The notes: generated from the sequence alone by a model not told the origin. DNA of 64,000 nt from Intestinimonas butyriciproducens (GCF_004154955.1 NZ_CP011524.1:868001-932000), one strand, 5' to 3'. Shown: positions 44,486 through 54,800, counted from the stretch's first letter. Numbers and translations: made by a program.

Positions 44486-45273
44486 CTCCCTCCCATACCG
44501 GCAGTCAAAGCGGCGCCCTCGGCGGGGGATGGGGGCGTGTCCTCTGCCAACTCGTAATTTGCAGAGCCCGCCAGAGCCCGCTCCCAGAGGTGGAGGAGTT
44601 TAGAGGCCACCAGAGTCATAATGAGATAGAGGATCATGGCGATGGTGGCGGCGGGGAAATAGAGGTACAGGGCGGCGGCGGCGGACTTGAAGGAGAAGAA
44701 GAGCTCGGTCACGCTGATGACGGAGAGCATAGAGGAGTCCTTCAAATTGATAATAAAGTTGTTACCGATCTGGGGGACCAGGTTACGCAGGGTCTGAGGC
44801 AGAATGACGTAAATCATGGTCTGCAGGTGGTTCATGCCGATGGACTTGGCGCCCTCGGTCTGGCCTGGGTCGATGGACATGATGCCGCCTCTGACCGTCT
44901 CCGCCATGTAGGCGCCGGTGTTGACGGAGAGGATGAAGATACCGGCGGGGAGATTGCTCATGTGGAGGTTGAGCACATAGGCCGAGCCGTAGAAGATGAA
45001 CATGGCCTGGAGCATCAGGGGCGTGCCCCGGAAGAACTCCACATATGCCCGCAGCACGGCGCGGAGCACGCTCATCAAGGCCCACTTGACGGGGCTGTCG
45101 GAGGCCTTCTTGGGAATCGACTGCACGGTGCCCACCGCAAAGCCGATCAGACAGCCAATCAGGGTGCCCGTGATGGCAATGAGAAGGGTCATGCCGGCCC
45201 CGCGGAAGAGAGAGACGCCGTATCGGTTCATCACCGTGCCCATGTCGGAAACAAATTGGATAAATCCTTCCAT
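44473..45273 (-). CDS. Polar amino-acid ABC transporter permease
   Basis: 266 residues, about five to six membrane helices, with the EAA-loop [24 protein letters not shown] and [10 protein letters not shown] typical of the His/Glu/Gln permease family. ATG at 45273 has AGGAG 7 bases upstream. One permease gene only, so a homodimer is likely. Confidence 0.92.
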   Translation of the reverse strand: MEGFIQFVSDMGTVMNRYGVSLFRGAGMTLLIAITGTLIGCLIGFAVGTVQSIPKKASDSPVKWALMSVLRAVLRAYVEFFRGTPLMLQAMFIFYGSAYVLNLHMSNLPAGIFILSVNTGAYMAETVRGGIMSIDPGQTEGAKSIGMNHLQTMIYVILPQTLRNLVPQIGNNFIINLKDSSMLSVISVTELFFSFKSAAAALYLYFPAATIAMILYLIMTLVASKLLHLWERALAGSANYELAEDTPPSPAEGAALTAGMGGRCEL

Positions 45274-45293
45274 AAACATGCTCCTTTTGAACC

Positions 45294-45328
45294 GGCAACG
45301 CCCGTCCCACGAAGGGATGGGCGTTGCC
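45294..45328 (-). promoter_or_regulatory. Intra-operon stem-loop between binding protein and permease
   Basis: 15-bp stem ggcaacgcccgtccc / gggatgggcgttgcc with a 5-base loop and no T-run: the usual element that stabilises the upstream binding-protein mRNA or reduces readthrough. Confidence 0.7.
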
Positions 45329-45367
45329 ATGCTCTGTATACTTGCCTGGGAGAGAGAGGGGATTAAG

Positions 45368-46303
45368 TTAATCCTGGTTGAGGGGCTGGACGGTGATCGC
45401 CTCGTCCATCATGGCGGTGTAGTCGTCGGGGGTGTACTGGGCGAGGACCTCGTTGATGACGTCGGTGAGGCCGGTGTTGCCCTTCTGAACGGAGATGCCG
45501 AAGTTGGTCTCCTCCTCAGAGACGGCAAAGTCGTCGTCCGTGCCGGAAAAGTCCAGCATCTTCATGCCGGAATAGGCCTTACAGGCGGAGAGGGCGGTGG
45601 GCTGATCGGTGACCACCAGGTCTACAGCGCCGGAGTCCAGGGCCACCAGCATGGCGGGGACGGACTCTTGGGCGGGAAGGACCTCTATGCCGGGGACCTG
45701 GGGCAGGCAGGTGTCATACCAGACGGTGCCGAGCTGAGAGGTGGCCGTGGCGCCCTCGAAGGAGCTGATGCCGGTGGCGTCGGCGTACGCGCCGTCGCTC
45801 TTCACCAGGCAGACAATGGAGGCATAATAGTAGGGGTCGGAGAAGTCCACTTGGGCGGCGCGCTCGGCGGTGATGCACTGGCCGGCGATGACGGCGTCCA
45901 CAGTGCCGGACTGGAGGGCGGGGATCAGGGCGTCCCACTCCATCTTCACGACCTCCAGCTCGCAACCCAGCTTATCGGCGACCTCCTTGGCGAATATGAT
46001 GTCGTAGCCATAGGCGTAATCAGGCGTGCCGGAGATGGGGACCGCGCCGTTGGAGTCGTCGGACTGGGTCCAGTTAAAGGGGGCGTAGGCGCATTCCATC
46101 GCCACCTTGAGAACACCGTCCTCCGCCAGCTTGGGGGCCGCGGCGGCGGGGGTTTCGACAGGGGCGGAGGTATCTGCCGGGGCAGGGGTGGCCGTGGGCG
46201 CGGGCGTGGAGGCGCTGCCGCCGGAGCAGGCGGCCAGAGGCAGGGACATGCTCAGAGAGAGCGTAAGCGCGGCTAACTTCTTCCAGTTCATAATAGAGTC
46301 CAT
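45368..46303 (-). CDS. Amino-acid ABC transporter substrate-binding lipoprotein
   Basis: 311 residues. Signal peptide and lipobox (LPLAACSGG), low-complexity Ala/Thr/Pro linker, then a family-3 solute-binding fold: GVLKVAMECAYAPFNW, GYDIIFAKEVADKLG, WDALIPALQSGTVDAVIAG, LGTVWYD, DLVVTDQPTAL. The ATG at 46291 (MNWKKLAAL) gives a neater signal peptide; the ATG at 46303 has the better-spaced AAGGA. First gene of the importer operon. Confidence 0.9.
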   Translation of the reverse strand: MDSIMNWKKLAALTLSLSMSLPLAACSGGSASTPAPTATPAPADTSAPVETPAAAAPKLAEDGVLKVAMECAYAPFNWTQSDDSNGAVPISGTPDYAYGYDIIFAKEVADKLGCELEVVKMEWDALIPALQSGTVDAVIAGQCITAERAAQVDFSDPYYYASIVCLVKSDGAYADATGISSFEGATATSQLGTVWYDTCLPQVPGIEVLPAQESVPAMLVALDSGAVDLVVTDQPTALSACKAYSGMKMLDFSGTDDDFAVSEEETNFGISVQKGNTGLTDVINEVLAQYTPDDYTAMMDEAITVQPLNQD

Positions 46304-46870
46304 CCTTCCATCCTTAAAATATGAGACTAACCGTAGAAAACCCGCCGAAAGAACAAAAAGGCCATGAATACCTCCCAGATTGGGAAGCGTTCATGGCAAC
46401 CTTGCGGACGAAAACCGAAATCCGTCCCCGCCAGCTCTGGCGGCATTTCATTGTGCGCATGGGGATTCAGACGCTGCGGGAAACGACTGATTTGCAAGTA
46501 TATTACCGCGCGGTTGCAGAACTGTCAAGCCCACAGAGGGAATTTTGGAGGATGTAACAGCATGAGCGCGGCGGGAGGAGCTTGTTTTGTAAACTTGCTG
46601 AAAAGTGGGCGGGAGGGGCTCTTTTTTAGGCAAGACATCTTGACATTCCAGAGAAAATGGGGCAAAATAAAACACAAATTCCATGGAGAAAGCAACCGGC
46701 ACGGCAAGGGCGCTGAGAAAATTCTCAGCGCCCTTGCCGTTTATTTTTAGATGTTCCAAGGAGGGAATGTCGCTTCCCAAGGGGAGCGGAGGTGATTGCC
46801 CATGCATGGAACGGGGTAGGGACTTGCAGTGAAAAAGGAAAGAAATTGAACGGAAGAGAGGAACGACACC
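46304..46870 (+). promoter_or_regulatory. Leader region of the surface peptidase gene
   Basis: No gene I can support (a 78-codon frame at 46321 was rejected). Contains a promoter TTGACA-17-CAAAAT (46640-46668) and a strong terminator (46703-46748) about 30 bases after the presumed start point, so RNA from this promoter would mostly stop before the peptidase gene. About 120 further bases separate the terminator from the ATG at 46871. Confidence 0.6.
46703..46748 (+). terminator. Attenuator-like terminator upstream of the surface peptidase
   Basis: Perfect stem ggcaagggcgctgagaa / ttctcagcgcccttgcc with a 2-base loop and T-rich tail gtttattttt. Confidence 0.8.
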
Positions 46871-49800
46871 ATGATAAAAAAGCGACGGGCGCCCAGCAGG
46901 GCGATGGCCCTGATTCTGACCCTGGCAATGATCCTTTCCATGCTGGTCATCCCAACAGCAGCCAAGGAGCCGGAGGTCACGACCCCCGACCCAGAGACGT
47001 TGGAGGAGATCGTCGGGATCATGAAGGAGTATATCGACGGCGAGAGCGCCTTTGACAATCTATCCTTTGTCTATATGGGCTGGCGGACCACCGGCGGCCC
47101 CTGGCAGAACTACGTGATTGACGACTTCATCGGTAAGCCCCTGACCAGCGAAGAGGTGGGCTATACCTATTCCGACGTGGATATGAGCGACGCCACCACA
47201 GGGGATTACTTCTGGGTGCAGCACGATTACGCGAGCGAGAATATGTCTACGTCTCTGGTCTGGGCCCCCCAGTACGCCCGGATGGAGATCACCTCCATCA
47301 AGGACGGCGCGGGTGAGGAGCACCTCAACGACCCGGTCTATGCGCTGGGGGACGGTGTGAAGGTCTACGACCTACGGGATACCGTGAACGTGGAGTCCTT
47401 CGGCTTTGATCCCACCAGCGATATCTACCAGGAGCACTACAACGACCTCTACAGCCTGGGCCTGGACCTGGACGGCTACGGCAGCGACGATGACGCCCGG
47501 GACGAGGCCTTCATCCAGGCCATGTGGGCCTGGATCACTGAGAAGGACGAGGACGGCAACCGCGTCAACGTCTTCCAGGATGGCGACACCGTCTACACCG
47601 AGGACAACACCGGCCCCGAGGCAGAGCTAAATCTTCGAGCCCATCTGGCGAGGGATACCAGCTTCACCACGCGCTCTGAAGATGTGACCGACCCCGCCAA
47701 CGTGTCCGAGGAGGTTGAAGGGCTGACTGGAGAAGTGGTCTACGTGGGCGATGCGACAAAGTTTAGCGGAGATAAGTCTGCGCTAAAGGGCAAGGTCCTG
47801 CTGTGCGACTCCAGGAATGCCGCCAATTTCACTTTTGCCCAAGAGGTGGGGGCCATATCCGTGATGACCACCGCCGCCCTTGCCAGCTACAGCAAGCACT
47901 TCACCGACTCCGCCCGGTTTGCCGGCGGCGCGGGCGCGTCCAGCAATCTGGCCGCCATGGACACCGGAAACCCCGTGGTGGAGTGGAACCTGACGCTAGA
48001 CCAGTACGACGCGCTGAAGGACCTGCTGGACGCGGGCATGACCGTGGAGATGAACGTGGCCAGTGTGGGCTCCATCTATCCCATCACCGATGAGAGCAAC
48101 CCCGCCACCCAGGGCCAGCTCACTGCCGTGGCCGAGATCAAGGGCGCGGTCCACCCCGAAAAGCGGGTGCTGGTCCTCTCCCACGTGCAGGAGCCCAGCT
48201 CCAACGACAACGCTACCGGCGTGGGCCTCAATGTGGAGCTGGCCACCAAGATGAAGCAGATGATCGACGACGGCGTTATCGCCCGTCCCGACTGCACCAT
48301 CACTTTCCTCTGGGGCGATGAGTATGAGTTCTCCTACCTGTGGCAGGACGCCCACCAGGAGGAGCTCGCCAACGTGATCTGCGCCGTCAACCTGGACATG
48401 GTGGGCGAGGACCCGGAGAAGACCGGCGGCCCCATGCGGATTGAGAAGGCCCCCGATCCCTCCGCCTACTATAACTACGCGACCGACACCATGAACGGCA
48501 CCGACGTGGGCTCCGTCACCACCAGCACGGCCAGCGAGTTCGTCCGCCAGCCCGACTCCCACACCCTGTGGGGCGCCAGCAGCGAGGACGAGATCAGAGC
48601 CGTGGACATCGGCGGCAACTTCATTAACGACCTCTACATGGCGGCCACCCAGCAGGTGATCGAGCAGGTGGACTCCGACTTTGAGGTGCTGGTGAACCCC
48701 TTTGAGGGCGGCAGCGACCACGAGGCCTTCCTGGAGGCCGGCGTGCCCGCCGTGCTGACCTGGCATTTCACCGACTACGTCTACCACACCACCAAAGACA
48801 CCCTGTTCTTCTCCAGCGCCCGTGAGCTGGAGGACGTGGGCATCACCTCCCTGGCCACCGCCTACATGGCCGCCAACGCCAACGAGAACGGCACCCGCGA
48901 GATGCTGGAGCTGGTCTATGACGCGGCGGTGGAGCGGTTTGCCTCCGAGTGGGAGAACACCGCTTCCCATGCCGCGTGGGTGGAGGAGTACGACAAGGAC
49001 GCGACCGACGAGCTCGCCAATGAAAAAGAGGTCCTCACCGCTTGGGGCACCTGGTACAAAGAGGCCCTGGAGTCCTGTGGGGCGTACTTTGACGGCGCTT
49101 TTGACGGATACGCCGCCCTGCTGGCGGAGTATCAGGGCAAGGTGGATGACCTGAACGACTGGGCCCTGGGCTACGCCGACAAGTGCTTCGGCGTGGAGTA
49201 CGACGTGGACGTCACCTCCGCGGCCATGACCATGGCGGACAACGTGCTGTCCCTCTCCGAGAGCGAGCAGACCATTCAGGCCACCCTCACCGTAGATACC
49301 GCCGCGCTGAACGGCGTCAACCCCGTCGCCTGGGCCGCCACCCTGGACTGGACCCTGGACCGGGACGGCAGCGAGCAGGACCCCGCGCTCTATCCCTACT
49401 GCTATACCGGCGACGCGCTGGAGAACTGGACTACCTGGGGCACCAGCGGAACCGACGGGACGCAGTACGTTAGCGTCACCGGCGCCAGCGCCTCCGACAC
49501 AGGCGATGGCAAGACCGCCATTACCGTGACCATTGAGACTCTGGCCCCCTTCTTCACCACCCGCTCCGGCGACAACGCCATGGGGACCCCGGGCAGCGTC
49601 TCCAGCCGAAACGTCTTTGAGAGCTTCATCGGCGCGTATGATCTGACCGCGCTTTCCGGCTCCGCCGAGCTGTCCACGGCCGAGCTGGAGGTCAATATCT
49701 ACGACAGCTACACCCGCTATGCCGACGTGCTGGAGCAGCTCGAGGCCATCCAGACCGCCGCCGAGGCCAACGGGCGCTACTTCGAGATCAAGAATTACGG

Positions 49801-52800
49801 CACCAGTGAGGGCGGCCTGGACACCTACTATGTCACCCTCTCTGACAGTTCCGACTCTGTGGACAGCTTCAAGTCCATGAACGAGACGGCCCTCACCGAC
49901 CCGGCCTCCCTCCAGGCCAAGATTGACGACGGCACAATCGGCGAGTACCGCGTACCCTTCTTCATCAGCAACATTCACCCCGACGAGTGCCCCGGCGTGG
50001 ACTCCACCATGAACCTCCTGTGGACTCTGGCCACCGAGGACACCATCGACTACAACACCCTTGCGGACTTTAAGGAGAGCGTGGACCTAGACTCCCTCTT
50101 CGCCGAGGATGTGGTGGATCTGGGCATCACCGGCCTGGGCTCCTGCAAGATCAGCGGCAGCGACACCAACGGCCACAACGACGGCGTAACCGACGCCACC
50201 GAGTACTACACCGTGGCTGATACCTCTCTCAGCGTGGAGGAGCTGCTGGACAACCTTATCATCATCGCCTGCCCCAGTGAGAACCCCGACGGGCGCACCT
50301 ACAACAGCCGCCGCAACGCCAACGGCTTTGACCTCAACCGCGATGGCTCCAACCAGACCCAGGCCGAGAGCACCAACATCACCGCCCTCATCAACGAGTG
50401 GAACCCGGTGGTGTATGCCGAGCTCCACGGCTATATGGAGGAGTTCCTGGTAGAGCCCTGCACCCCGCCTCACGAGCCCAACATGGAGTATGACATTCTG
50501 GTCAAGAACTTTGCCCTGGGCGCCGAGGCCTTCGGCGGCGCGGCGCTGGCCACCATGTCCGACGACGGCGTGTACGGCGGCGAGTTCGACATGAAGTACC
50601 AGTCCTACTACACTCCCCTCCGCGACGACTTCACCCCCGGCGAGGGCTGGTCCGCCTGGGACGATCTGTGCACCAACTACACCCCCAGCTACGCCATGCT
50701 CAACTGTGGCTCTATGGGCTACACCATTGAGACCCCCTCCAACAACGAAGCCTCCACCCGCCTCTTTGAGTGCGGCATGTACGGCCTGTGGGACTACGTG
50801 ATGGAGAACAAGGACGACATCTATCGCAACCAGCTTGAGTTCTTCCGCCGCGGCGTGGAGAACGAGGATCACCGTGCCGACATGGAGTCCTGGTATGTGG
50901 ACATCAGCAACAACGTCCTCGCATCCGACACCTGGCGCGTGCCCTATGCGGAGACAGACAACTACTTCCCTGAGTACTATGTGATCCCCGTGGATGCGCA
51001 GAGCCAGAGAGATCCCGCCGACGCCTACGAGATGGCTGAGTTCCTCATTCACAACGGCGCCAACGTCTCCAGGCTCACCAGAAATGTCACGGTGGACGGC
51101 GTCGCCTACCAGGCGGGCAGTCTGGTCGTGGACATGTACCAGGCCAAGCGGAACTACGCCAACGCCGTCCTCTGGAAGGGTGCGGACGCCTCCGCCTCCG
51201 GCTTCCCCGACCTCTACTCCGAGTCCGTCTCCAACTTCCCCGAGATGCGCGGCTTTGACTGCACACCCATCACCGTAGTGGGCGCCTTCGAGGGGAGCCT
51301 CACCAACCTGACCACGGTGTCTGCCACCTCCCAGAGCACCGGCTCCGGCAGCATCGCGATTCTCTCCAACAATGGTACCGAGACGGTCCGCGCCGTCAAC
51401 GCCCTGCTGGCTGCGGGCAAGTCCGTGGGTATGATTACCGAGGGCAGCGATAAGGGCGACTTTGTCCTCAGCGCCGCCGACTACCGGTCCGTATCCAGCG
51501 ACTACACACTGGTGGCAGCCTTCACCGACACCATGCCCACCGCCTATGAGATTCAGGAGCCCACCCTCTTCCTGACTGGGCGCTACGCTCCCTTTGAAAA
51601 CTATCAGATCTCCAGCGGATATTACGCACAGTGGTTCTCCGAGGGCTATGGCTTCATTGATTACACCAATGTCCACAGCAACGGCACCTCCAACTACGAC
51701 GTGATGGCCTATGACAAGCAGTTGGGCTTCCAGATCACCAGCAATCCCGCCGAGGCGGATGTGATCGTCGGCTCCGTGGCGCTGAACAGCGGCTCCTACG
51801 GGAGCGCCGCTGTGACCGCCGTAAAATCGGGCACCCCTTACATCGCCACCGGCACCAGTCCCCTGAGCTATATCAGCCGCAATCTTCTCTCCGGCCTGAG
51901 CTACTCCTCTCTCGGCATGGAGGCGCTGCACACCGTCACCTATCCCAGCGACAGCCTGACCACCGCCAGCCAGGCGGCGGACGGCGACTATGTGATCTAC
52001 ACCTACAACTGCGGCGTGATCACCGCGCTGCCTGCGGGCGCGGAGGTCCTGATCCAGGCTGCTGACGAGGACAGCTTCCTTGCCGGCTGCTGCCTGAACG
52101 ACGACGGGATCACTCTGGATGGCTTTGTGGAGGCCTTCGCCGTCGAGAGTGACGGCATGGACCTCACCGTCTTTGCAAACTCTACCGTCAACCGTGCTCA
52201 TCAGCAGGACGACTACCTCTTTGTGACCAATACCATTTACAGCAAGTGCCTGAGCAATGAGCCGATGACGATCGCCCTCGTCGATGACAGCGATGACGAC
52301 GACAGCGGTTCCGGTTCCGGCTCCTCCAGCGGAACGACGACCCCAACCACACCGACCACGCCGGAAAGCCCCGCCGAGAGCACTGATGCGGGGGACTTCA
52401 CCGACGTAGAGGGCCACTGGGCCTCCGAGAGCATAGCCTACGTGGTGGAAAAAGGTCTGATGAACGGCACCTCCACAACGACATTCTCCCCCGACATGAC
52501 GCTGTCTAGGGCCATGCTGGTCACCATCCTGTTCCAAGAGAGCGGGGACGCGGCAGAGCCATTGGTGAGCTTCGATGATGTCGGCACGGATGTTTGGTAC
52601 AGCGAGGCAGTGTCCTGGGCCTCGGGCAACGGTATTGTCAAAGGCTATGGAAACGGGCTCTTTGGACCGAATGACTCGATTACCAGAGAGCAAATGGCCA
52701 CGGTTCTCTGCCGTTACGCTGCCCCGAAAGGTATGGACATTTCCAACGCTGGCAGTTTGGAGGCCTTTTCGGACAGCGCGCAGACCTCCGATTGGGCACT

Positions 52801-52933
52801 GGCATCCATGGCGTGGGCCGTTGGGACGGGAACTCTCATCGGTAAAGACAGCGGACGGCTGGACCCTGCCGGCGTTGTGACCCGTGCGGAAGCCGCCGTG
52901 ATGCTCCAAAGGTTCTGTGAATGGGCCGCCTGA
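46871..52933 (+). CDS. Giant secreted double metallopeptidase (M28 + M14) with SLH repeats
   Basis: 2020 residues. Signal peptide at residues 1-35 (ends VIPTAAKE). An M28-type aminopeptidase region with a PA-like insert (about 285-345): His438, Asp447 (SSNDNATG), the Glu pair of GDEYEFSY near 484, Asp in NLDMVGED near 509 and His in YHTTKDT near 638. An M14 carboxypeptidase region: HPDE at 1036-1039, NPDGR and FDLNRDG, His1186 in ELHGY, Glu1287 in IETPS. Then an Asp/Ser/Thr/Pro linker (about 1805-1840) and three SLH repeats to the end, anchoring it in the cell wall. Probably digests dietary or host peptides from both ends. Confidence 0.88.
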   Translation: MIKKRRAPSRAMALILTLAMILSMLVIPTAAKEPEVTTPDPETLEEIVGIMKEYIDGESAFDNLSFVYMGWRTTGGPWQNYVIDDFIGKPLTSEEVGYTYSDVDMSDATTGDYFWVQHDYASENMSTSLVWAPQYARMEITSIKDGAGEEHLNDPVYALGDGVKVYDLRDTVNVESFGFDPTSDIYQEHYNDLYSLGLDLDGYGSDDDARDEAFIQAMWAWITEKDEDGNRVNVFQDGDTVYTEDNTGPEAELNLRAHLARDTSFTTRSEDVTDPANVSEEVEGLTGEVVYVGDATKFSGDKSALKGKVLLCDSRNAANFTFAQEVGAISVMTTAALASYSKHFTDSARFAGGAGASSNLAAMDTGNPVVEWNLTLDQYDALKDLLDAGMTVEMNVASVGSIYPITDESNPATQGQLTAVAEIKGAVHPEKRVLVLSHVQEPSSNDNATGVGLNVELATKMKQMIDDGVIARPDCTITFLWGDEYEFSYLWQDAHQEELANVICAVNLDMVGEDPEKTGGPMRIEKAPDPSAYYNYATDTMNGTDVGSVTTSTASEFVRQPDSHTLWGASSEDEIRAVDIGGNFINDLYMAATQQVIEQVDSDFEVLVNPFEGGSDHEAFLEAGVPAVLTWHFTDYVYHTTKDTLFFSSARELEDVGITSLATAYMAANANENGTREMLELVYDAAVERFASEWENTASHAAWVEEYDKDATDELANEKEVLTAWGTWYKEALESCGAYFDGAFDGYAALLAEYQGKVDDLNDWALGYADKCFGVEYDVDVTSAAMTMADNVLSLSESEQTIQATLTVDTAALNGVNPVAWAATLDWTLDRDGSEQDPALYPYCYTGDALENWTTWGTSGTDGTQYVSVTGASASDTGDGKTAITVTIETLAPFFTTRSGDNAMGTPGSVSSRNVFESFIGAYDLTALSGSAELSTAELEVNIYDSYTRYADVLEQLEAIQTAAEANGRYFEIKNYGTSEGGLDTYYVTLSDSSDSVDSFKSMNETALTDPASLQAKIDDGTIGEYRVPFFISNIHPDECPGVDSTMNLLWTLATEDTIDYNTLADFKESVDLDSLFAEDVVDLGITGLGSCKISGSDTNGHNDGVTDATEYYTVADTSLSVEELLDNLIIIACPSENPDGRTYNSRRNANGFDLNRDGSNQTQAESTNITALINEWNPVVYAELHGYMEEFLVEPCTPPHEPNMEYDILVKNFALGAEAFGGAALATMSDDGVYGGEFDMKYQSYYTPLRDDFTPGEGWSAWDDLCTNYTPSYAMLNCGSMGYTIETPSNNEASTRLFECGMYGLWDYVMENKDDIYRNQLEFFRRGVENEDHRADMESWYVDISNNVLASDTWRVPYAETDNYFPEYYVIPVDAQSQRDPADAYEMAEFLIHNGANVSRLTRNVTVDGVAYQAGSLVVDMYQAKRNYANAVLWKGADASASGFPDLYSESVSNFPEMRGFDCTPITVVGAFEGSLTNLTTVSATSQSTGSGSIAILSNNGTETVRAVNALLAAGKSVGMITEGSDKGDFVLSAADYRSVSSDYTLVAAFTDTMPTAYEIQEPTLFLTGRYAPFENYQISSGYYAQWFSEGYGFIDYTNVHSNGTSNYDVMAYDKQLGFQITSNPAEADVIVGSVALNSGSYGSAAVTAVKSGTPYIATGTSPLSYISRNLLSGLSYSSLGMEALHTVTYPSDSLTTASQAADGDYVIYTYNCGVITALPAGAEVLIQAADEDSFLAGCCLNDDGITLDGFVEAFAVESDGMDLTVFANSTVNRAHQQDDYLFVTNTIYSKCLSNEPMTIALVDDSDDDDSGSGSGSSSGTTTPTTPTTPESPAESTDAGDFTDVEGHWASESIAYVVEKGLMNGTSTTTFSPDMTLSRAMLVTILFQESGDAAEPLVSFDDVGTDVWYSEAVSWASGNGIVKGYGNGLFGPNDSITREQMATVLCRYAAPKGMDISNAGSLEAFSDSAQTSDWALASMAWAVGTGTLIGKDSGRLDPAGVVTRAEAAVMLQRFCEWAA

Positions 52934-53001
52934 CGGAAAAAACAATATCCTGCCGCAGGGTACGGATTTCAGGGCAGAAACAAAAATTGACACACTAAAA
53001 A

Positions 53002-53043
53002 AGTTGGAGGTGGATCGCCTGACTCGGCGGTCCACCTCCAACT
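53002..53043 (-). terminator. Terminator of the diguanylate cyclase gene
   Basis: Stem agttggaggtgga..cgcc / ggcg..tccacctccaact; on the minus strand it ends in actttttta. Lies between convergent genes and may also stop the peptidase transcript. Confidence 0.75.
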
Positions 53044-53093
53044 TAATAAAAAATATTCCTCAGCGTCCTATTTTGTAGCAAGGGTATCCGTCT

Positions 53094-54545
53094 TCAGGTC
53101 GGGCGCTCATCCCGATAGATGCACCAACTGTCCCTGCCCCGACGCTTGGACTGATAGAGGGCGTGGTCGGCGCGCTGGTAGAGAACCTCAAAGGTCTGTC
53201 CATGCGCGGGACAAAGCGAAGCTCCCACGCTGCAGGTAATATGGATCTGGGGGAATTCGGGGATCTGGAGACGGTGGAACTGGAGCCGTAGCCGCTCCAG
53301 GTTCCGCTCCACCGCACCCGGGTCCCGGATATCCCGCATAAGGACCATGAATTCGTCGCCCCCCATGCGGCCGATAATATCCCCCTGCCGGAAGTGGCTC
53401 TGCAAGATCGCGGCGGCCTGGCGGAGGACTTCATCCCCGACCTGGTGTCCCCAGGTGTCGTTGACATGCTTGAAGTGATCCAGATCCAGCATCAGAAGAG
53501 CGCCGTTGCATCCCCCGTCCGCCAGCCAGTCGGTGATGGATTCCCGGGTACCGGCCTGATTCATCAGGCCGGTGAGAGGGTCGCTCTGGGCGCGCCGGAG
53601 CAGGGCACGCCGCTCCAGGAAGCTGCTCCTGAGCAGATACCACAGCAGAACTGCCATTCCCACCAGGAAGGCGGCGGTGAGGATCACCTCGTATTGATGG
53701 ATGAAGCGGTAATCCTCCAGCGCCTGGTCGGTGGAGACGACGTAGCACGTCATCCAGCCGTTCCCCATCCCGGACGGCTCGTAGACCAGATAGCGGAGAT
53801 CACTGCCGCGGGAGAGAAGAGAGTAGCCGCTTGTTCCGGACTGGAAATCGTCCCTGATCTGCTCCATGGAGTTGCCTGAGTGCACCTCCATACGGCTATA
53901 GTACTGAAAAAAGTCGGAATTTTCCTCTATGGAGATCCTGGGGTCAATGGAGACCATGCTGCCCTCTGTGGTGACGATAAAGGAATATCCGGTGCCGGAG
54001 TAGGGAAATTGGCTGAGGCTGCCCAGGTCATAGGCGCCGCCCAGCACACCCAGAACGCGGTGGGCGTGATCCCGGACCGGCACGGCCAGCACGACCTTAT
54101 TGCTGCCGTCCAAAGAGCTCTCCAAGGGATCGCTGACTGCGCGATGCCCTGCCAGCGCCTGCTGGAAATAGGCCCTCTGGCCCACATGGGTGACAGCGTC
54201 ATCGCTGGAATAGCCGGTGCCATCCGGCGTGATCAGCATCGTACGGGAGAATTCTCCGCCCCGTATGGCGGATTGGAGCAGGTCGAGATTGTCCGAGGCG
54301 AGCAGCGACTCCTGCCGCCCCATATGGTCGGCCAGAGATTCGAGCGTGGAAAACTGGATGTCCAGCATGGAACGGAAATGATAGCACTGCCTCTGCACAT
54401 TGGAGCGCAGGGACTGGAGCGTGTTTTTCTCAATCGCATTGCCGACCTGCCAGAAAAAAAGACCCAAGCAAACGGCCAGATAACAGAGGAAGAGGATCAG
54501 AACAGGCAGGTAGCGGATCAGTCCGCGCCGGCGAGCGTCTTTCAA
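53094..54545 (-). CDS. Membrane diguanylate cyclase (dCache sensor + GGDEF)
   Basis: About 483 residues. Membrane helices near residues 10-32 and 298-320 flank an extracellular Cache-like sensor domain. The C-terminal GGDEF domain has SDPLTGLMNQAG, DLDHFKHVND, the inhibitory RxxD site (RQGD) five residues before an intact GGDEF (near residue 394) and a complete C-terminus, so it should make c-di-GMP under feedback control. I chose the TTG at 54545 (GGGGAGGG 6 bases upstream, giving KDARRRGLIRYLPVL); the frame is open to 54653 without a ribosome site. Confidence 0.88.
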   Translation of the reverse strand: MKDARRRGLIRYLPVLILFLCYLAVCLGLFFWQVGNAIEKNTLQSLRSNVQRQCYHFRSMLDIQFSTLESLADHMGRQESLLASDNLDLLQSAIRGGEFSRTMLITPDGTGYSSDDAVTHVGQRAYFQQALAGHRAVSDPLESSLDGSNKVVLAVPVRDHAHRVLGVLGGAYDLGSLSQFPYSGTGYSFIVTTEGSMVSIDPRISIEENSDFFQYYSRMEVHSGNSMEQIRDDFQSGTSGYSLLSRGSDLRYLVYEPSGMGNGWMTCYVVSTDQALEDYRFIHQYEVILTAAFLVGMAVLLWYLLRSSFLERRALLRRAQSDPLTGLMNQAGTRESITDWLADGGCNGALLMLDLDHFKHVNDTWGHQVGDEVLRQAAAILQSHFRQGDIIGRMGGDEFMVLMRDIRDPGAVERNLERLRLQFHRLQIPEFPQIHITCSVGASLCPAHGQTFEVLYQRADHALYQSKRRGRDSWCIYRDERPT

Positions 54546-54699
54546 AACAAGCCCTCCCCACATGATGATATGTGCCGCACTTTTCTGATAAGAATTGTCA
54601 ATATTATACCATATATATCCGCACATGGGAATCGAGATTATCGCAAAGATCATAGAATAATCTACAGAATCCCCGTTTCCGTCGGAGAGGGGGAAGAAA

Positions 54700-54743
54700 A
54701 AAGGAAACGTTGAAATCCAAAGATTTCAACGTTTCCTTTTTTT
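54700..54743 (-). terminator. Terminator beside the tRNA-Ala fragment
   Basis: Stem aaaggaaacgttgaaatc / gatttcaacgtttcctt with T-runs on both strands. It follows the 3' end of the tRNA-like fragment on the minus strand and was probably the original tRNA terminator. Confidence 0.8.
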
Positions 54744-54744
54744 G

Positions 54745-54800
<56 letters not shown>

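Noticed and set aside
46321-46557. 78-codon plus-strand frame upstream of the surface peptidase
   Set aside because: No good ribosome site, it starts inside the leader of the minus-strand importer operon, and its translation resembles nothing I know. The terminator at 46703 is better explained by the promoter at 46640.
50087-53041. 984-codon open frame on the minus strand opposite the peptidase gene, and similar long antisense frames (for example 28474-30216, 20410-22656, 35577-37634)
   Set aside because: They lie exactly opposite well-recognised genes, have low-complexity Gly/His/Val/Arg-rich translations, no ribosome sites and no family resemblance; they result from strong GC-biased third codon positions.
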